Shown here: positions 54,470 to 64,000 of the stretch, in pieces
How positions within the stretch are numbered: the first letter of the stretch is position 1
How the letters are laid out: each line of letters starts with the position of its first letter
Assembly: GCF_020166415.1 (NCBI RefSeq)
Contig: NZ_JAIQXV010000007.1
Location: 62,001-126,000 of the forward strand
DNA length: 64,000 nucleotides
Direction: 5' to 3'
Origin: Deinococcus multiflagellatus
GTDB taxonomy: Bacteria > Deinococcota > Deinococci > Deinococcales > Deinococcaceae
Notes under the pieces: generated by a model
The model's database searches: none
What the model was told of the DNA's origin: nothing
The model's input: only the letters and a program-made list of their open reading frames with translations
Translations under genes and position numbers: made by a program

Positions 54470-54936
54470 GGGAAACCTCCTGGGAGGGCGAGGCTGCTGC
54501 GGCCCAGCAGCGCGCGGCTCACCGGCACGTCGAGGCGCAATTCGGTGATGAATGGAACGGCGAGCGGGCCCACGGGCAGCAGGGCGGGGTGCCAGCCCCG
54601 GGCCAGCGGCTGCCCGGCGTGGTGCCCGAGCAGGGTCACCGGCCCGTGCACGGCGCAGACCGGCACGTCGCGGCGCACCCGCACGCGCAGCACGAGCACG
54701 CCCTCGCCGCCCCCGGGAAACGAGTCAGTAAAGGTCAGGCGTAGGCGACCGGAGGCATTGGTCCGGTCATCCAGCTCCTCGGGCCAGCGGGTGGGGGGGT
54801 ACGAAATACGCTTGTCCAGCGCTTTCAGGGCACTGGCACTGGGGCGCCACACGCCGTCCCGGAACACCTCCACTTTGGCCGGCCGCAGCCACGGGGCCTG
54901 GCCCCGGCGCAGGGCTTCGCCCATCAGGGGGCTCAC
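54466..54936 (-). CDS. Phage tail protein, unknown
   Basis: The 156-residue protein is translationally coupled at both ends (ATGA overlaps). It is beta-rich (AKVEVFRDGVWRPSAS; GVLVLRVRVRRDVPVCAVHG). No family recognised; context is baseplate or fibre. Confidence 0.5.
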   Translation of the reverse strand: MSPLMGEALRRGQAPWLRPAKVEVFRDGVWRPSASALKALDKRISYPPTRWPEELDDRTNASGRLRLTFTDSFPGGGEGVLVLRVRVRRDVPVCAVHGPVTLLGHHAGQPLARGWHPALLPVGPLAVPFITELRLDVPVSRALLGRSSLALPGGFP

Positions 54937-56543
54937 GAGCCGCCCCCCGGATCAGGCGGGCCACCCCCGGCAAACACATCGGCCAGGGTCAGGGGCAGAG
55001 GGGGCACAGGCGGGTCCACGGGCGGCTTCGTGGGCCGCCGCTTGGGCCGCTTTTTCCACCACCAGAACGCGGGTTCGGTGCTGCCCTCCGGGGGCTCGCC
55101 CGCCCGGGTATCGCGCCAGGGGTCATACCGGACCACGGCGCGCAGCCCGCCGTCCGCGTCCCCCACGGCCAGCCCCCGCACCTCGCCCCGGGCGAACTGG
55201 GGCGCCAGTCCGCCGCCGCAGTCGCAGATGGCCCAGTGGGGCGGCCAACTGTGGGTCAGGGTCCCGCTGGGGTGAAATTCGCGGAAGGTGTCAGGGGCTG
55301 TGCGCAGCACGTCCAGCTCGAAGTCCAGCAAGGGGAGGCGGGTCACGCCGGCCGGCGTGATCAGGGCCACCGAACGGCCGAACGCCGCGTGGTGCAGCAC
55401 CCACACCTCGGGCACGCCCTGGGCGTTCACGGGCCCACACAGGGCGGCCCAGGAGCCGGTCTCGAAGGTATGCCCGTGCGCCTCCAGGCGGGCGCCGTCT
55501 TCGAGCAGGGCGTGGTTATCGGTATAGGGCCGGTTCGGGCTGCCCCACACCGTGACGCCCGGGGCAACGAAGCGCGGGCCCTGGCGGGCGGGATAGGGAA
55601 TAGGCGGGGCACTGGGGGCGTCCACCAGCACGTCGCTGACCTGGATGGTGCGCCAGGGCGTGTCCGGGTGGTTGGGGTCCTGGGGGTTCGGGGGGGTTTC
55701 CAGCTGCTCCCATTCCTTGCGGGTGCGGTCAGGCAGGAACAGCTCCTGCAGCACGAAACCAGTCCCCCCCAGCGGGGCCAGGGGGTCCACGGCATAGACC
55801 TGCACGCGGCGGCGCCACAGAGCGTCTGGGCCGTCAGGGGCCTCCAGGTCCTCGCCCACCCGGAACCAGGCCTCGCGCAGCCGGTACTCGGTGATGGTGT
55901 GCGCCGGGATGTCGGGCGTGGGCTCGGGGTAGTCCACGCCAGGGACGCGCACCCGGGCTTTGTAGATCGTGAAAGGCGCGCTGAGGGTGATCGGCGTGAC
56001 CTCCTCGCGGCCGTCAAAGTACACCCGGGTGAGGTCATGCCGGGCGGTGAGCAGGCCCCCGCTGGTGGTCTGCCGGTCCACCACGGTCACGCGCGGGTCG
56101 TTTTTGTCTGCCCAGGCGTAATCCGAGCGGATGCCCAACGGATTGAGATCCGGGGGGTGGTCCTCAACGACAGGGTCGGGCAGGTACTCGGCCCAGCGCT
56201 CGACGTGGTTGACCGCGCATGTCTGCAGGGGGCGCAGGCTGCCGTCGTCCAGGGTGAGGACCGGGCGGTCGGTCAGCGTGCCGGTGCCAGTAAAGGCCCC
56301 AAACGCATCCACCCCCGGCAGGTGACCGGGGGCGGGGCGCTGGGGCGAGTCAAAACTCGGCGGCGGCGGCGGCACGAAAGGGGATTCGTCGGGCGCACGG
56401 GGTGGGGCCGGGGCGCGGCCCTGCTGCAGGAACAGGGTGGCCCCTGCCCTGCCGGGGCCCGGCGCCTCTTCCTGACCCTTCCCGCAGCAGCAGCGGGCCC
56501 GGCACCCACAGCCCAGCAGCACGTCGAGCAGGTCATCGGGCAT
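54933..56543 (-). CDS. Phage baseplate/tail-tip protein with Cys-rich N-terminus
   Basis: The 536-residue protein begins with five Cys in nine positions (CGCRARCCC, residues 12-20), a possible metal site or lipid-modification-like cluster. It then has a Pro-rich linker and a large beta-rich body. It overlaps both neighbours. No family recognised; order after the tail proteins suggests a tip component. Confidence 0.55.
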   Translation of the reverse strand: MPDDLLDVLLGCGCRARCCCGKGQEEAPGPGRAGATLFLQQGRAPAPPRAPDESPFVPPPPPSFDSPQRPAPGHLPGVDAFGAFTGTGTLTDRPVLTLDDGSLRPLQTCAVNHVERWAEYLPDPVVEDHPPDLNPLGIRSDYAWADKNDPRVTVVDRQTTSGGLLTARHDLTRVYFDGREEVTPITLSAPFTIYKARVRVPGVDYPEPTPDIPAHTITEYRLREAWFRVGEDLEAPDGPDALWRRRVQVYAVDPLAPLGGTGFVLQELFLPDRTRKEWEQLETPPNPQDPNHPDTPWRTIQVSDVLVDAPSAPPIPYPARQGPRFVAPGVTVWGSPNRPYTDNHALLEDGARLEAHGHTFETGSWAALCGPVNAQGVPEVWVLHHAAFGRSVALITPAGVTRLPLLDFELDVLRTAPDTFREFHPSGTLTHSWPPHWAICDCGGGLAPQFARGEVRGLAVGDADGGLRAVVRYDPWRDTRAGEPPEGSTEPAFWWWKKRPKRRPTKPPVDPPVPPLPLTLADVFAGGGPPDPGGGS

Positions 56544-58749
56544 TGGTGGCCTCCCGGCGCCCTCGGATGAGCTGCCAGTCCAGTTCGTCGCCCGCCCCGG
56601 GCGGGAAGCCGGTGCGGAAGACGATCAGGGCGTCGTCCACCAGGGGCTGATTCGTGGCCGGGTCCCAGCCGGTCACCACCCTGGCGCGCGCGCCATTCGC
56701 GCGGCCAGCAAGCATGATGGCCCGGCCACTGTTCGGGTCCGCCCGCCAGGGTTCCACGCCTGCCGCGCTGGGGGCCAGCAGGGTGGTGTCCAGCCGGGCG
56801 CAGGTGACAGTACTGGTCGCCTCGCCTTCCTCCAGCGCGATGGTCAGCTCCTGAACGCGGCCATCCTCCAGCCAAGTGCCGGGTAGATACCCGAGTGGAA
56901 AGGGCACGCTGAAGCTCGTTACCAGTCGGTGCCACTCACTGCTCAGCAGCTTGCGCCCCACCCGCTCCAGCGCCGCTGGATCCAGGAATGGCACATTGAC
57001 GTCACGTTCCTCGCCCAGCCCAGCATCGCCGCTATGCAACACGAGGCCGGTTGGGTCCAACACATCGCGCAGCACACCGCAGAACGGTTTGCAGTCGTAG
57101 CTGGGGGGCGCCTGATCGGTCACGCGCGGCGCGTCGGGGGTGCTGCGCGTGACGGCCACCGTGCGTACAGCCTCGCCGGTGTCTTTGTCGTACACCGGCA
57201 CCAGGGTCTGCCCACTGGTGCCGGGGGTGTGCTGCCAGCGGCCCCCACCCAGGTACGCCCAGGTCTGCGTCACCGTGCGCATGACGGCCTCACGCCGCTC
57301 AATGGGGCCGCGCTCGTCGGCCTCCGCCTCGGCGTTCTCCTGCTGCACGCTCATCAACACCGGGCCTGTGGTGGTCTCAGCCGCCAAATGCCCCTGGGGG
57401 CTGTAGCGGTAGGTCGTGGTGGTGACGCCCGACTCGGCCTCCTCGCCCACTGTCAGGGGCCGGATGATGCCCGGCCCCAGGACCTGGAAGGTGCCGAGCG
57501 TGACGTGGTAGGGGTAGGCCCAGCTGCGCGTCTCCACCCGCTGGTACACCGGCCGCGCAGGGCAGTCGGGGTCATAGTGCGTCTCGGTGGACTTGTAGCC
57601 GGTGGCCACGTCGCGGAACAGCTTGCTCTTGGGCTTGCCGTCAATGGTTTCCTTCACGAACACGTCGCCCACAGTGAATTCCACCTGTCGGGTCAGCTGA
57701 CCGTTCAACTTGTTGAAGCCCCGGTAGACCGTGGTAGTGCCGTTCGGTGCAGGCTCGTCGTACCACTCCTGAGTGGGCAGCACGGCGCGCATGACCTCGG
57801 GGTAGGCCGGGTCGTCCTCACCCACCCATTCCAGAAGCAGCGCCGGGGTGAGTTCGGTGACGTGGTCCGCGCCGCGCACGGTCAGGCGCGTCGGCGTCTG
57901 CCACCACTGCCGCTGGGGCAGCTCGGTCAGTCGCCAGTCGGCGTCAATGCGCGCGCCGCCCGTGACCTCTTCGGTGGGCTGCGGCCAGCGGCCGACGAGC
58001 TGCAGGCCCTGGCCACGCGGCTGCACATGCAGCACCATGCCCAGCGCGCCATACGTGGCGTCCCAGAGGGCCTGGGGCGTGATGTTCAGCGTCGAGAAAT
58101 CCACGCGGCCTTCCACCCAGGACGAGGACACCAGGGGGTCGTCTTCGAGCACGAAAAAGAAATCCACGTGGTCGCGCAGGGTCTGTGTCACGAGCTGACT
58201 GATGTTGACCCGCTGGCGCACCCGCAGGCAGGGGTCCGGGGTGGGGGCCAGCTTCCAGGGAATCAGCTCCCCCAGCCGGATCCCGCGCAGCAGGTGGTCA
58301 AAGCTGTTGCGGAAGGTGAAGGTGGTGGTGGCCTCGGCGGTGTCGAGTTCCGGTTCCTGGGCCAGTCCGTCGAAGAGGCGCTGGGGCAGTTCACCCAACA
58401 GGACCCCACCGGCCTCAGCCTTCAGGTGCACGAGGACGCTGGGCATCTCCAGGGGCCACAGGCCGCCGACAGTGGCTGTCAGTTCCTCGTACTGGCCCCC
58501 GTGCCGGTACTCGGCGCGCAGGACCTCCCCCGGCAGGCCACTGACCTCCAGGGTGTATTCCAGCAGGGGAGAGCCCGCCTGGGGCGCCGGCGTGGGGCGG
58601 CTGGCCCGGAAGGTGGCATGGCCGGTGAGCGGCACGGGACGGTGCGCGAAGAACGTGGCCTGGCCCCAGACGCTTGGCGGCCGCTGGGCCGTGAAGGTGG
58701 CGCTGCCCCTGGGGCCCCGGTAGCGGCGCTGGAGAACGGAGAGCGGCAT
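56533..58749 (-). CDS. Large phage tail-tip/central protein
   Basis: The 738-residue protein follows the distal tail genes, the usual place of the tail hub/lysin protein. Repeated GSATFTAQRP, GQATFFAHRP and GHATFRASRP units open it (residues 15-50). The remainder is a beta-rich hub-like body (RVNISQLVTQTLRDHVDFFF; LQLVGRWPQP). It starts 4 bases after the previous stop. Confidence 0.6.
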   Translation of the reverse strand: MPLSVLQRRYRGPRGSATFTAQRPPSVWGQATFFAHRPVPLTGHATFRASRPTPAPQAGSPLLEYTLEVSGLPGEVLRAEYRHGGQYEELTATVGGLWPLEMPSVLVHLKAEAGGVLLGELPQRLFDGLAQEPELDTAEATTTFTFRNSFDHLLRGIRLGELIPWKLAPTPDPCLRVRQRVNISQLVTQTLRDHVDFFFVLEDDPLVSSSWVEGRVDFSTLNITPQALWDATYGALGMVLHVQPRGQGLQLVGRWPQPTEEVTGGARIDADWRLTELPQRQWWQTPTRLTVRGADHVTELTPALLLEWVGEDDPAYPEVMRAVLPTQEWYDEPAPNGTTTVYRGFNKLNGQLTRQVEFTVGDVFVKETIDGKPKSKLFRDVATGYKSTETHYDPDCPARPVYQRVETRSWAYPYHVTLGTFQVLGPGIIRPLTVGEEAESGVTTTTYRYSPQGHLAAETTTGPVLMSVQQENAEAEADERGPIERREAVMRTVTQTWAYLGGGRWQHTPGTSGQTLVPVYDKDTGEAVRTVAVTRSTPDAPRVTDQAPPSYDCKPFCGVLRDVLDPTGLVLHSGDAGLGEERDVNVPFLDPAALERVGRKLLSSEWHRLVTSFSVPFPLGYLPGTWLEDGRVQELTIALEEGEATSTVTCARLDTTLLAPSAAGVEPWRADPNSGRAIMLAGRANGARARVVTGWDPATNQPLVDDALIVFRTGFPPGAGDELDWQLIRGRREATNAR

Positions 58750-58752
58750 GGC

Positions 58753-59088
58753 TCAGTCCGCCGCCCAGCGCAGGGTGGCCGAATCCACCGGGGCGCTGGG
58801 GCTGGTGAAGGCGGCCGTGCCCGTGTGCGCTTGCCCGGGCACCAGATTGGGCAGCGGGGTGGCGGTGGCCCGGCTGGTGCCCGTGATGGCCACGCCGGCC
58901 AGGGTGACCAGCAACTCGCCGTCTTCGGCGCTGGCCTGTTCAATCCAGACCTTGATGCCGGTGAGGGGCTCGGTGCCCGTATTGCGCAGGGCGATGGCGC
59001 GCGGCGGGCTCTGCTGGCCCAGCGGCACCTCGCCAAAATCAAGGGACGGTGCCCCGCCGGCACCGTCCTGCAGGGTGAGTTGTTTCAT
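58753..59088 (-). CDS. Small phage tail protein, Ig-like
   Basis: The 111-residue protein has an Ig-like beta-sandwich pattern (SLDFGEVPLGQQSPPRAIALRNTGTEPLTG in two blocks; LVPGQAHTGTAAF). This resembles small decorating Ig domains on phage tails. Tightly packed in the late operon. Confidence 0.55.
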   Translation of the reverse strand: MKQLTLQDGAGGAPSLDFGEVPLGQQSPPRAIALRNTGTEPLTGIKVWIEQASAEDGELLVTLAGVAITGTSRATATPLPNLVPGQAHTGTAAFTSPSAPVDSATLRWAAD

Positions 59089-59095
59089 GCGTCTC

Positions 59096-59476
59096 CTAGC
59101 CGAGATAAAGCGTGAAGTCGTAATTGACCCAGCCGCCGGCGCCCCGCTGGGGCTCGAAACGGGCGTCGCCGTCCAGGTTGCAGGCCGGGAACGTGCCGGA
59201 CACCTCGTAGCCGGGGCCGAGGATCACTTCAAAGGCCTCGCCGCTGCGTTCCAGGGCCCGGAGGTGGGCGATTTGGGCCGCGCTCAGCACCCACTCGGGG
59301 CCCGGGCTGACCACCTGCACGCGCCGGGCGGTCACGTGTCCGATGGTGCGGATGATCCTGCCCGTGATGCTGACCTTTTCCCGGACTTCGCGGCCGCCGC
59401 CGCTGCGTTTCACAGCACCCGGGGGCACCGTGGGGTTGAAACTCACGCCGGCAATGCTGAATTCGTAGGGCTTCAT
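59096..59476 (-). CDS. Phage tail protein directly after the tape measure
   Basis: The 126-residue protein begins KPYEFSIAGVSFNPTVPPGA and ends GGWVNYDFTLYLG. Its start overlaps the tape-measure stop (ATGA). Position and size match a distal-tail-type or minor tail protein. Confidence 0.55.
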   Translation of the reverse strand: MKPYEFSIAGVSFNPTVPPGAVKRSGGGREVREKVSITGRIIRTIGHVTARRVQVVSPGPEWVLSAAQIAHLRALERSGEAFEVILGPGYEVSGTFPACNLDGDARFEPQRGAGGWVNYDFTLYLG

Positions 59477-62400
59477 GGCCAGCACGTTCCCTTCCCGCTC
59501 TTGCGGGCTTCGTCGAACAGCTCGGCCTTCACGGCACGCGCAACGCGCTTGATGTCGCTGCCGGGCGGTGGTTTCACGATGATTTCTCCCACCTCCACGT
59601 TGGTGATGTACGTGGGCGCCGCCATGGTGGTGGCGCCCTGGTGCTGCCGCAGCCAACGGGCAAATTGAAGTTGATCGGACAGGACGCTCACGGGATCCGG
59701 GCGGACACGGCGCAGGGCGTCCAGGCTGACCTGGTCAAGGGTGACGGTCGTGCTGCTGGGCGTGGCCACTGGAGCGGTGGCCGCCGGGGCGCGCAGCGCC
59801 TGGACGCTGCCCGCAAAGTCCCGCACAAACACGCCGAACGACATGACGGCCTCCGCCTCCCGGTCCACCACCCGGGCGCGTTCCTGCAGGTTCAAGATCT
59901 CCCGGTCGTACTGAATGCCCAACTGGTCCACCTGATCGGCCAGTTTCTGGGTGGTCTTCTCGCCCGTCCGGTTGATCTGTGAGCCGTTTTTCTCCATCAG
60001 GTCCGCTTGCTTCTTGTACCGCTCCTCCTGTTTCGCCAGCTCGTCGGCCGCCTCGGCGATCTGGTCTTTTTGCCCCGTCTGCAGCGCGGTGGCCAGCGCC
60101 ACTTGGGCGGCGTCACGCCGCGCCTGAATCGCCTGCAGCCGCTCGTTTTCACGGTTGAAGTCGTATGTGCGCCCCGCATCGCCGTAGGCCACCTTGTCGA
60201 GTCGCCCGGCGGCGGCCTGCACGCCTTCCATCCCCGCGATCTGCTTGCGGTATTCCTCGGCCAGCCCGGTGAGGGCTTCCCGCTGGCCTTTGATGGCGGC
60301 CGTGAGCCCCTCGGTGGCGGTCTTCAAGGCTTCCGGGCGGCCACGGGCCACCGCCAGCTGGTAGTCCCGTTCGGCCCGGGCCAGGGCCGCGCGCGCACTG
60401 GCCACGCCCTCCAGCGCGGCCCCCATGCTGCGGGTGCTGGCCGCGCCCCCCTGCTGTTCCAGCCGCAGGCGCCGCTGGGCTTCTTCCAGGCCCGCGTACA
60501 GGTCGGCCCGGTCACGCTGCGCCTGCGCCAGGGCGCGTTCCTGCTGCGCCTGCTGCCCCAGCAGCTCAATCTGCTGTTTCTGCAGGGCCAGGGTGTCGCC
60601 TGTCCCCAGGCCACCCCGGGCCAGTTGCCCGCCCACCAGCGCCAGTTTCTGGCGGGTGAGATCCAGGTCCAGCTGCGCGGTGGCCAGCGCGTCGTCCCCC
60701 AGATCCCGGAGCTGCAGCAGCGCGCGCGCCTGGGCTTCACGCACGTCGAGCGCCCGGTTCTCCTCGTCGTTGCGGGCCTTGACCAGGTCGCGTTCGGCGG
60801 CCAGGGCGGCCGTGCGCTTCTGGGTCAATTCGGTTCTGGCGGTGTCCAGCTCGGCTTCCGTGCGGGCCAGCCCCAGGCGCTGCTCGGCCTGCCGCACCTC
60901 CTCCTCGGCGGTGATCACCGCCTGCTGGGCCTGGGCCACCCGGTCGTCACCCAAGCCCACCTGTTCCAGCAGCAGCGCGCGCTGGGCCTGCAAGAGCGCC
61001 ACGCGGCGCTGCTCTGCCTGGGTGGGCATGGCAGCGATCTGGCCCTGCAGGGTCAGGATCTCCTGAGAGGTCTGGCGCCATTCCTGCAGCACCCCGTCCC
61101 GCTCTTGCCCGGCTGGCAGGGTGGTCAGCTGCCCGGCCAGCTCCGCGAGTCGCGCCTGCATGTTGCCCAGTCGGGCCAGCCGGGCGTCGAGCACCTGGGC
61201 GTCGGTGCGCGCGGTGGCCTCCGCGTAGGCGGTTTCATCCTGCCGGCGCTGGTAGGCCTCCCGACTCAGCTGGCGGGCGGTGTCGAGTTGGGCCTTCATG
61301 TCCAGCGCGATCTGGTGCTGGGCTTCGGCCACGTCGTCGGCCGCTTTCTTCTGTTCCTCCTGGGGCCGGTTCTGGGCCTGGGTGGTGGCGAGGATCTGCT
61401 GCAGGGCGGCGAGCCGTTCGCGGTGAGACCGGTACAGGTCAGCGTCCGCCTCCAGCTGCGCCTGGGTGCCCACTGCCAGCTCGCGGCGCCACTCGGCTTC
61501 CCTCACCCGGGTGTCGGCCCCCTGCAGGGCCTGCCGCGCCGGCAGCAGGGCGAGCCGCGCGGCCGCCTCGCGCTCCTCCTGTTCCCGCTGCTGCTGCCGC
61601 TTGCGTTCATCGGCCTGGAAAGCGGCGGCCAGCTGATTCAGGTCGGCGTAGTAGGCCGCCCACAGGGCCCGGCGCTCGCTGGCCGTGAGCTTCTCGTCGG
61701 CGAGCGCGCGGTCCAGGTTGGTGCGCAGCGTCTTGCGTTCATTGTCGTAGCGGGCCTTGGCCGCGTTTTCAGCCAGCCGGGCCCGTTCCTGCACCGCACC
61801 CGCCTCCAGTTTCGCCACCCGCAGGGCGTTGCCCTGGGCGGCAGCCAGCTGCCGGGAGAGGCGCAGCTCAAAGCCGGCCGCCTCGGCGTCCCGGGTGGCC
61901 TCCTGGGCCTGGAACTGTGCGCCCTGGGCCTTGAGCCAAGCGTCCGCGACACGCTGGGCCGTGGCCTTGGCACGCTCCACATCTTCCTGGGCCCAGCGCC
62001 GTTCCAGGGCCTGGGTTTGGGTGCGGGCGGCGGCCAGCACCGCCGCTTGCTTCTCGGGGTACCCCTTGAGGGCGTCGAGGCGGCGCTGCACGGCGGCCCG
62101 GTAATCCTCCACCTCCAGCTCGCGCTGCGCGCGGACGCGCTGCCCCTCATCCTTGATGGCGGCCAACTCGGCTTCACGGGCCGCGCGCCGGGCCTCGGTG
62201 ACCTGCTGCTGGGCGTCGCGCTCCTCCTGCGCGCGCTGCCGGGCTTGCTCGATCAGCTTGGCGGCCACCTGGGTTTCCCCCGAGGCGCGCTGCGCGGCCT
62301 GGGCCTCGGGGTCGTCGGCCAGGGCCGCCACCTTCTGCGCGATGCTGGCCTTCAGCTCATCCAGTTCCGCCTGGCGCTGCGCTTCCTTCTTGGCACGCCC

Positions 62401-64000
62401 ATCGGCCATGGCGGCAATCTGGGAGGTTTGCGCGGCCTGCTCGGCCTCCAGAATGCGCGCGGCAGTGGTGGCCGCCTGCTCCTGGGCTTTCTTGGCCTCC
62501 TCTTTGCTGAGGTCCTGGTCTTCACGCGCCCACAGCTTGCGCTTGGCCGCAATCGTGCGCCGGGCCTCGGATTCGATGGCGGCCTTCTGCTTCGGGAAGT
62601 CGGCGTAGCGGGCGGCTTCCTCCTTTGCCGCCTGCTGGATCTGGGCAATCTCGGCCCGGCGCTCGGCCGTGCGCTTGGCCGCCCCGTCGCGCATGGCCTC
62701 AATTTCCGCCGACTGCGTGTCCAGCGCCGCTTTGCGGGCGGCGGCGGCGGCCTCACGCGCGTATTTCGCGCGCACAGCGGCCTCTTCAGCCAGCCGCTGG
62801 GTGTCAATCTGGGCGAGCCCCTGGCGCAGCGCCGGCGTCTGCGCCGGATCCATCAACTTCCCGTTCACGGTGAACGGGGCCTTGAACTTGATCTTCAGAT
62901 CGTCAAATTCCTTGCCCAGTCGGGCGAGGTCGGCGCCCATCTCGCTGAGCCCCTCGATCTTCAGGTCGAACTGGCGCCCTTCCAGGGTCTTGGTCAGTTC
63001 CTTGACGGCCTTGGTCTGGTCCTGGGTGAGCTTCAGGTTCAGCTGGCCGCGGCGCTGGGCCTCGGTGTACAGCCGGGTCACCTCATCCTTTGCGGCCACC
63101 AGGTCGCCCTGCAGTTTCTTCACCCGGGCCTCGTCCACCTTGCCGTAGATGCGCTCGCCGGTGAAGAAGTTGGTGCCCACGATGGGCGCTTCCTGCGCCT
63201 GCATCAGCGCCTGCTGGGTGATCAAGTACCGGGCCCGGGCCCGGTCCAGTTCGTTGCCACTCTTGGCAAGCTGGGTGATGCGCGCCTGCATGGCGTTAAA
63301 CGACTTCATGCTCGCTTCGTCCGCCTGGGCGTAGATCTCGGTTGTCTTCTTGACCTGATCAGCCCAGTACAGCCCTAGGGCCAGCGCGGCCGTCGCGGCG
63401 ATGGTGTACACGCTGATGGCCTTTGTGAAGACGCCCAGCGCCACCGAGGCGCGCGTGGTGGCCGCCGAGAAGACGTTGCTGGCCGTCGCCCCGAGAGACA
63501 GGCCCCCGGCGTACGTTACCGCCTGCACCTTGGCCCGGGTGAACAGCACCGACACCTCGGTCAGCAGCACCTTTTGAATCATGGTGACGCGGTTCAGGCC
63601 CGCTGTGCCGGCCGCCAGAGCTTCCACCCCCTGGGCGGCCGCGCGGGAGGCCATGCTGGCCGTCAGGCCCTGCCACAGGGTGACCAGGGACGCCACGGGC
63701 GTCGCCAGCAGGCCCAGCGCCACGGTGGATGCCAGCAGCAGGGCGGTGGCGTTCTGCACCACGGGCGGCATGGCATTGAACACGTCCAAGAACCGGGTGG
63801 CCACGCGGATGCCGTTCGTCACCACGGGGATAAAGGCCTGCCCCATGGTCTTCGACGCCTCGCTGAATTCGCGGGTGGCGGCGCTCATGTTGCCGGTCAC
63901 GCCGCCCAGCAGCGCCTCCAGGTCCTCGACTTCATCGTTGGTCGCCGTGGTGATCAGGTTCAGGGCGGCAGCGGCACGGGCCTGTTTGTCCAGGGCGTCC
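59473..64000 (-). CDS. Phage tail tape measure protein (5' end cut by window)
   Basis: The frame remains open to the right edge (reading DALDKQARAAAALNL at the end of the window), so the start lies beyond 64000; over 1,500 residues are visible. The N-proximal part has hydrophobic segments (ATALLLASTVALGLLATPV; AATAALALGLYWADQV). Then come more than 1,000 residues of Ala/Arg/Gln/Glu-rich coiled coil, which set the tail length. The great length implies a long siphovirus tail. A GTG at 63900 is internal, not the start. Confidence 0.88.
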   Translation of the reverse strand, partial: DALDKQARAAAALNLITTATNDEVEDLEALLGGVTGNMSAATREFSEASKTMGQAFIPVVTNGIRVATRFLDVFNAMPPVVQNATALLLASTVALGLLATPVASLVTLWQGLTASMASRAAAQGVEALAAGTAGLNRVTMIQKVLLTEVSVLFTRAKVQAVTYAGGLSLGATASNVFSAATTRASVALGVFTKAISVYTIAATAALALGLYWADQVKKTTEIYAQADEASMKSFNAMQARITQLAKSGNELDRARARYLITQQALMQAQEAPIVGTNFFTGERIYGKVDEARVKKLQGDLVAAKDEVTRLYTEAQRRGQLNLKLTQDQTKAVKELTKTLEGRQFDLKIEGLSEMGADLARLGKEFDDLKIKFKAPFTVNGKLMDPAQTPALRQGLAQIDTQRLAEEAAVRAKYAREAAAAARKAALDTQSAEIEAMRDGAAKRTAERRAEIAQIQQAAKEEAARYADFPKQKAAIESEARRTIAAKRKLWAREDQDLSKEEAKKAQEQAATTAARILEAEQAAQTSQIAAMADGRAKKEAQRQAELDELKASIAQKVAALADDPEAQAAQRASGETQVAAKLIEQARQRAQEERDAQQQVTEARRAAREAELAAIKDEGQRVRAQRELEVEDYRAAVQRRLDALKGYPEKQAAVLAAARTQTQALERRWAQEDVERAKATAQRVADAWLKAQGAQFQAQEATRDAEAAGFELRLSRQLAAAQGNALRVAKLEAGAVQERARLAENAAKARYDNERKTLRTNLDRALADEKLTASERRALWAAYYADLNQLAAAFQADERKRQQQREQEEREAAARLALLPARQALQGADTRVREAEWRRELAVGTQAQLEADADLYRSHRERLAALQQILATTQAQNRPQEEQKKAADDVAEAQHQIALDMKAQLDTARQLSREAYQRRQDETAYAEATARTDAQVLDARLARLGNMQARLAELAGQLTTLPAGQERDGVLQEWRQTSQEILTLQGQIAAMPTQAEQRRVALLQAQRALLLEQVGLGDDRVAQAQQAVITAEEEVRQAEQRLGLARTEAELDTARTELTQKRTAALAAERDLVKARNDEENRALDVREAQARALLQLRDLGDDALATAQLDLDLTRQKLALVGGQLARGGLGTGDTLALQKQQIELLGQQAQQERALAQAQRDRADLYAGLEEAQRRLRLEQQGGAASTRSMGAALEGVASARAALARAERDYQLAVARGRPEALKTATEGLTAAIKGQREALTGLAEEYRKQIAGMEGVQAAAGRLDKVAYGDAGRTYDFNRENERLQAIQARRDAAQVALATALQTGQKDQIAEAADELAKQEERYKKQADLMEKNGSQINRTGEKTTQKLADQVDQLGIQYDREILNLQERARVVDREAEAVMSFGVFVRDFAGSVQALRAPAATAPVATPSSTTVTLDQVSLDALRRVRPDPVSVLSDQLQFARWLRQHQGATTMAAPTYITNVEVGEIIVKPPPGSDIKRVARAVKAELFDEARKSGKGTCWP

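Noticed and set aside
60007..63378. A 1,123-codon open frame on the plus strand across the tape measure gene
   Set aside because: Composition is Leu/Gly/Arg/Gln-rich with no domain, as expected from the complement of Ala/Arg/Gln coiled-coil codons. The minus-strand protein is a standard tape measure.

Overview
The window is high-GC, gene-dense chromosomal DNA of a Deinococcus-type bacterium, with roughly the right-hand third occupied by one end of a prophage. Four things point to Deinococcus. The housekeeping block runs rpsB-tsf-pyrH-frr-cdsA-dxr-rseP. Proteins fall into families common in that genus (DUF4127, SARP-like regulators, DUF6766, YidD). Non-coding DNA carries small palindromic repeats. 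Many genes have a TANNNT -10 element ending only 7-8 bases before the start codon, the leaderless pattern described in Deinococcus. The species cannot be named from the sequence.

Layout, 1-28 kb. A truncated metzincin-like lipoprotein is followed by a SAM-I riboswitch controlling metY-metX (methionine synthesis). Next come a family 2 glycosyltransferase, folD divergent from a TetR regulator, and proB followed by a membrane-anchored sugar-binding-like protein and an EamA transporter. A DUF4127 protein, a MacB/LolD-type ABC pair, several secreted proteins and alr follow. The minus-strand translation/envelope cluster rpsB to rseP comes next, then an APH(6)-like kinase and uppP.

Layout, 28-41 kb. 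This is more accessory chromosome. It holds a lower-GC patch with a secreted protein and a broken serine recombinase, a heme N-demethylase-like protein, and a guanyl-specific RNase lipoprotein with a barstar. It also holds an FRG-domain/DUF6766 pair, yidD and a three-gene chaperone/usher-like surface assembly locus, divergent from a SARP-like activator with a degenerate P-loop. Two copies of a structured dispersed repeat (31.57-31.72 and 40.66-40.80 kb) lie here; their ends covary so as to keep base pairing.

Layout, 41-64 kb. The 3' half of a tRNA-Lys gene (minus strand, about 40934-40978) marks the prophage junction. Inside lie an Excalibur-domain secreted protein, a Cro/CI-like repressor facing a small plus-strand early operon, and a HicAB toxin-antitoxin with a well-formed promoter/operator. 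An AT-rich cassette (D12 adenine methylase plus ParB-like protein) is flanked by a partial duplication of the 3' end and terminator of a phage gene. A long minus-strand late module follows in reverse order: lysis genes, tail fibre and baseplate-like genes, distal tail proteins and a very large tape measure protein that runs off the right edge. The integrase and head genes must lie beyond 64 kb.

The least explained elements are the bistable dispersed repeat, the chaperone/usher-like locus and the methylase/ParB cassette.
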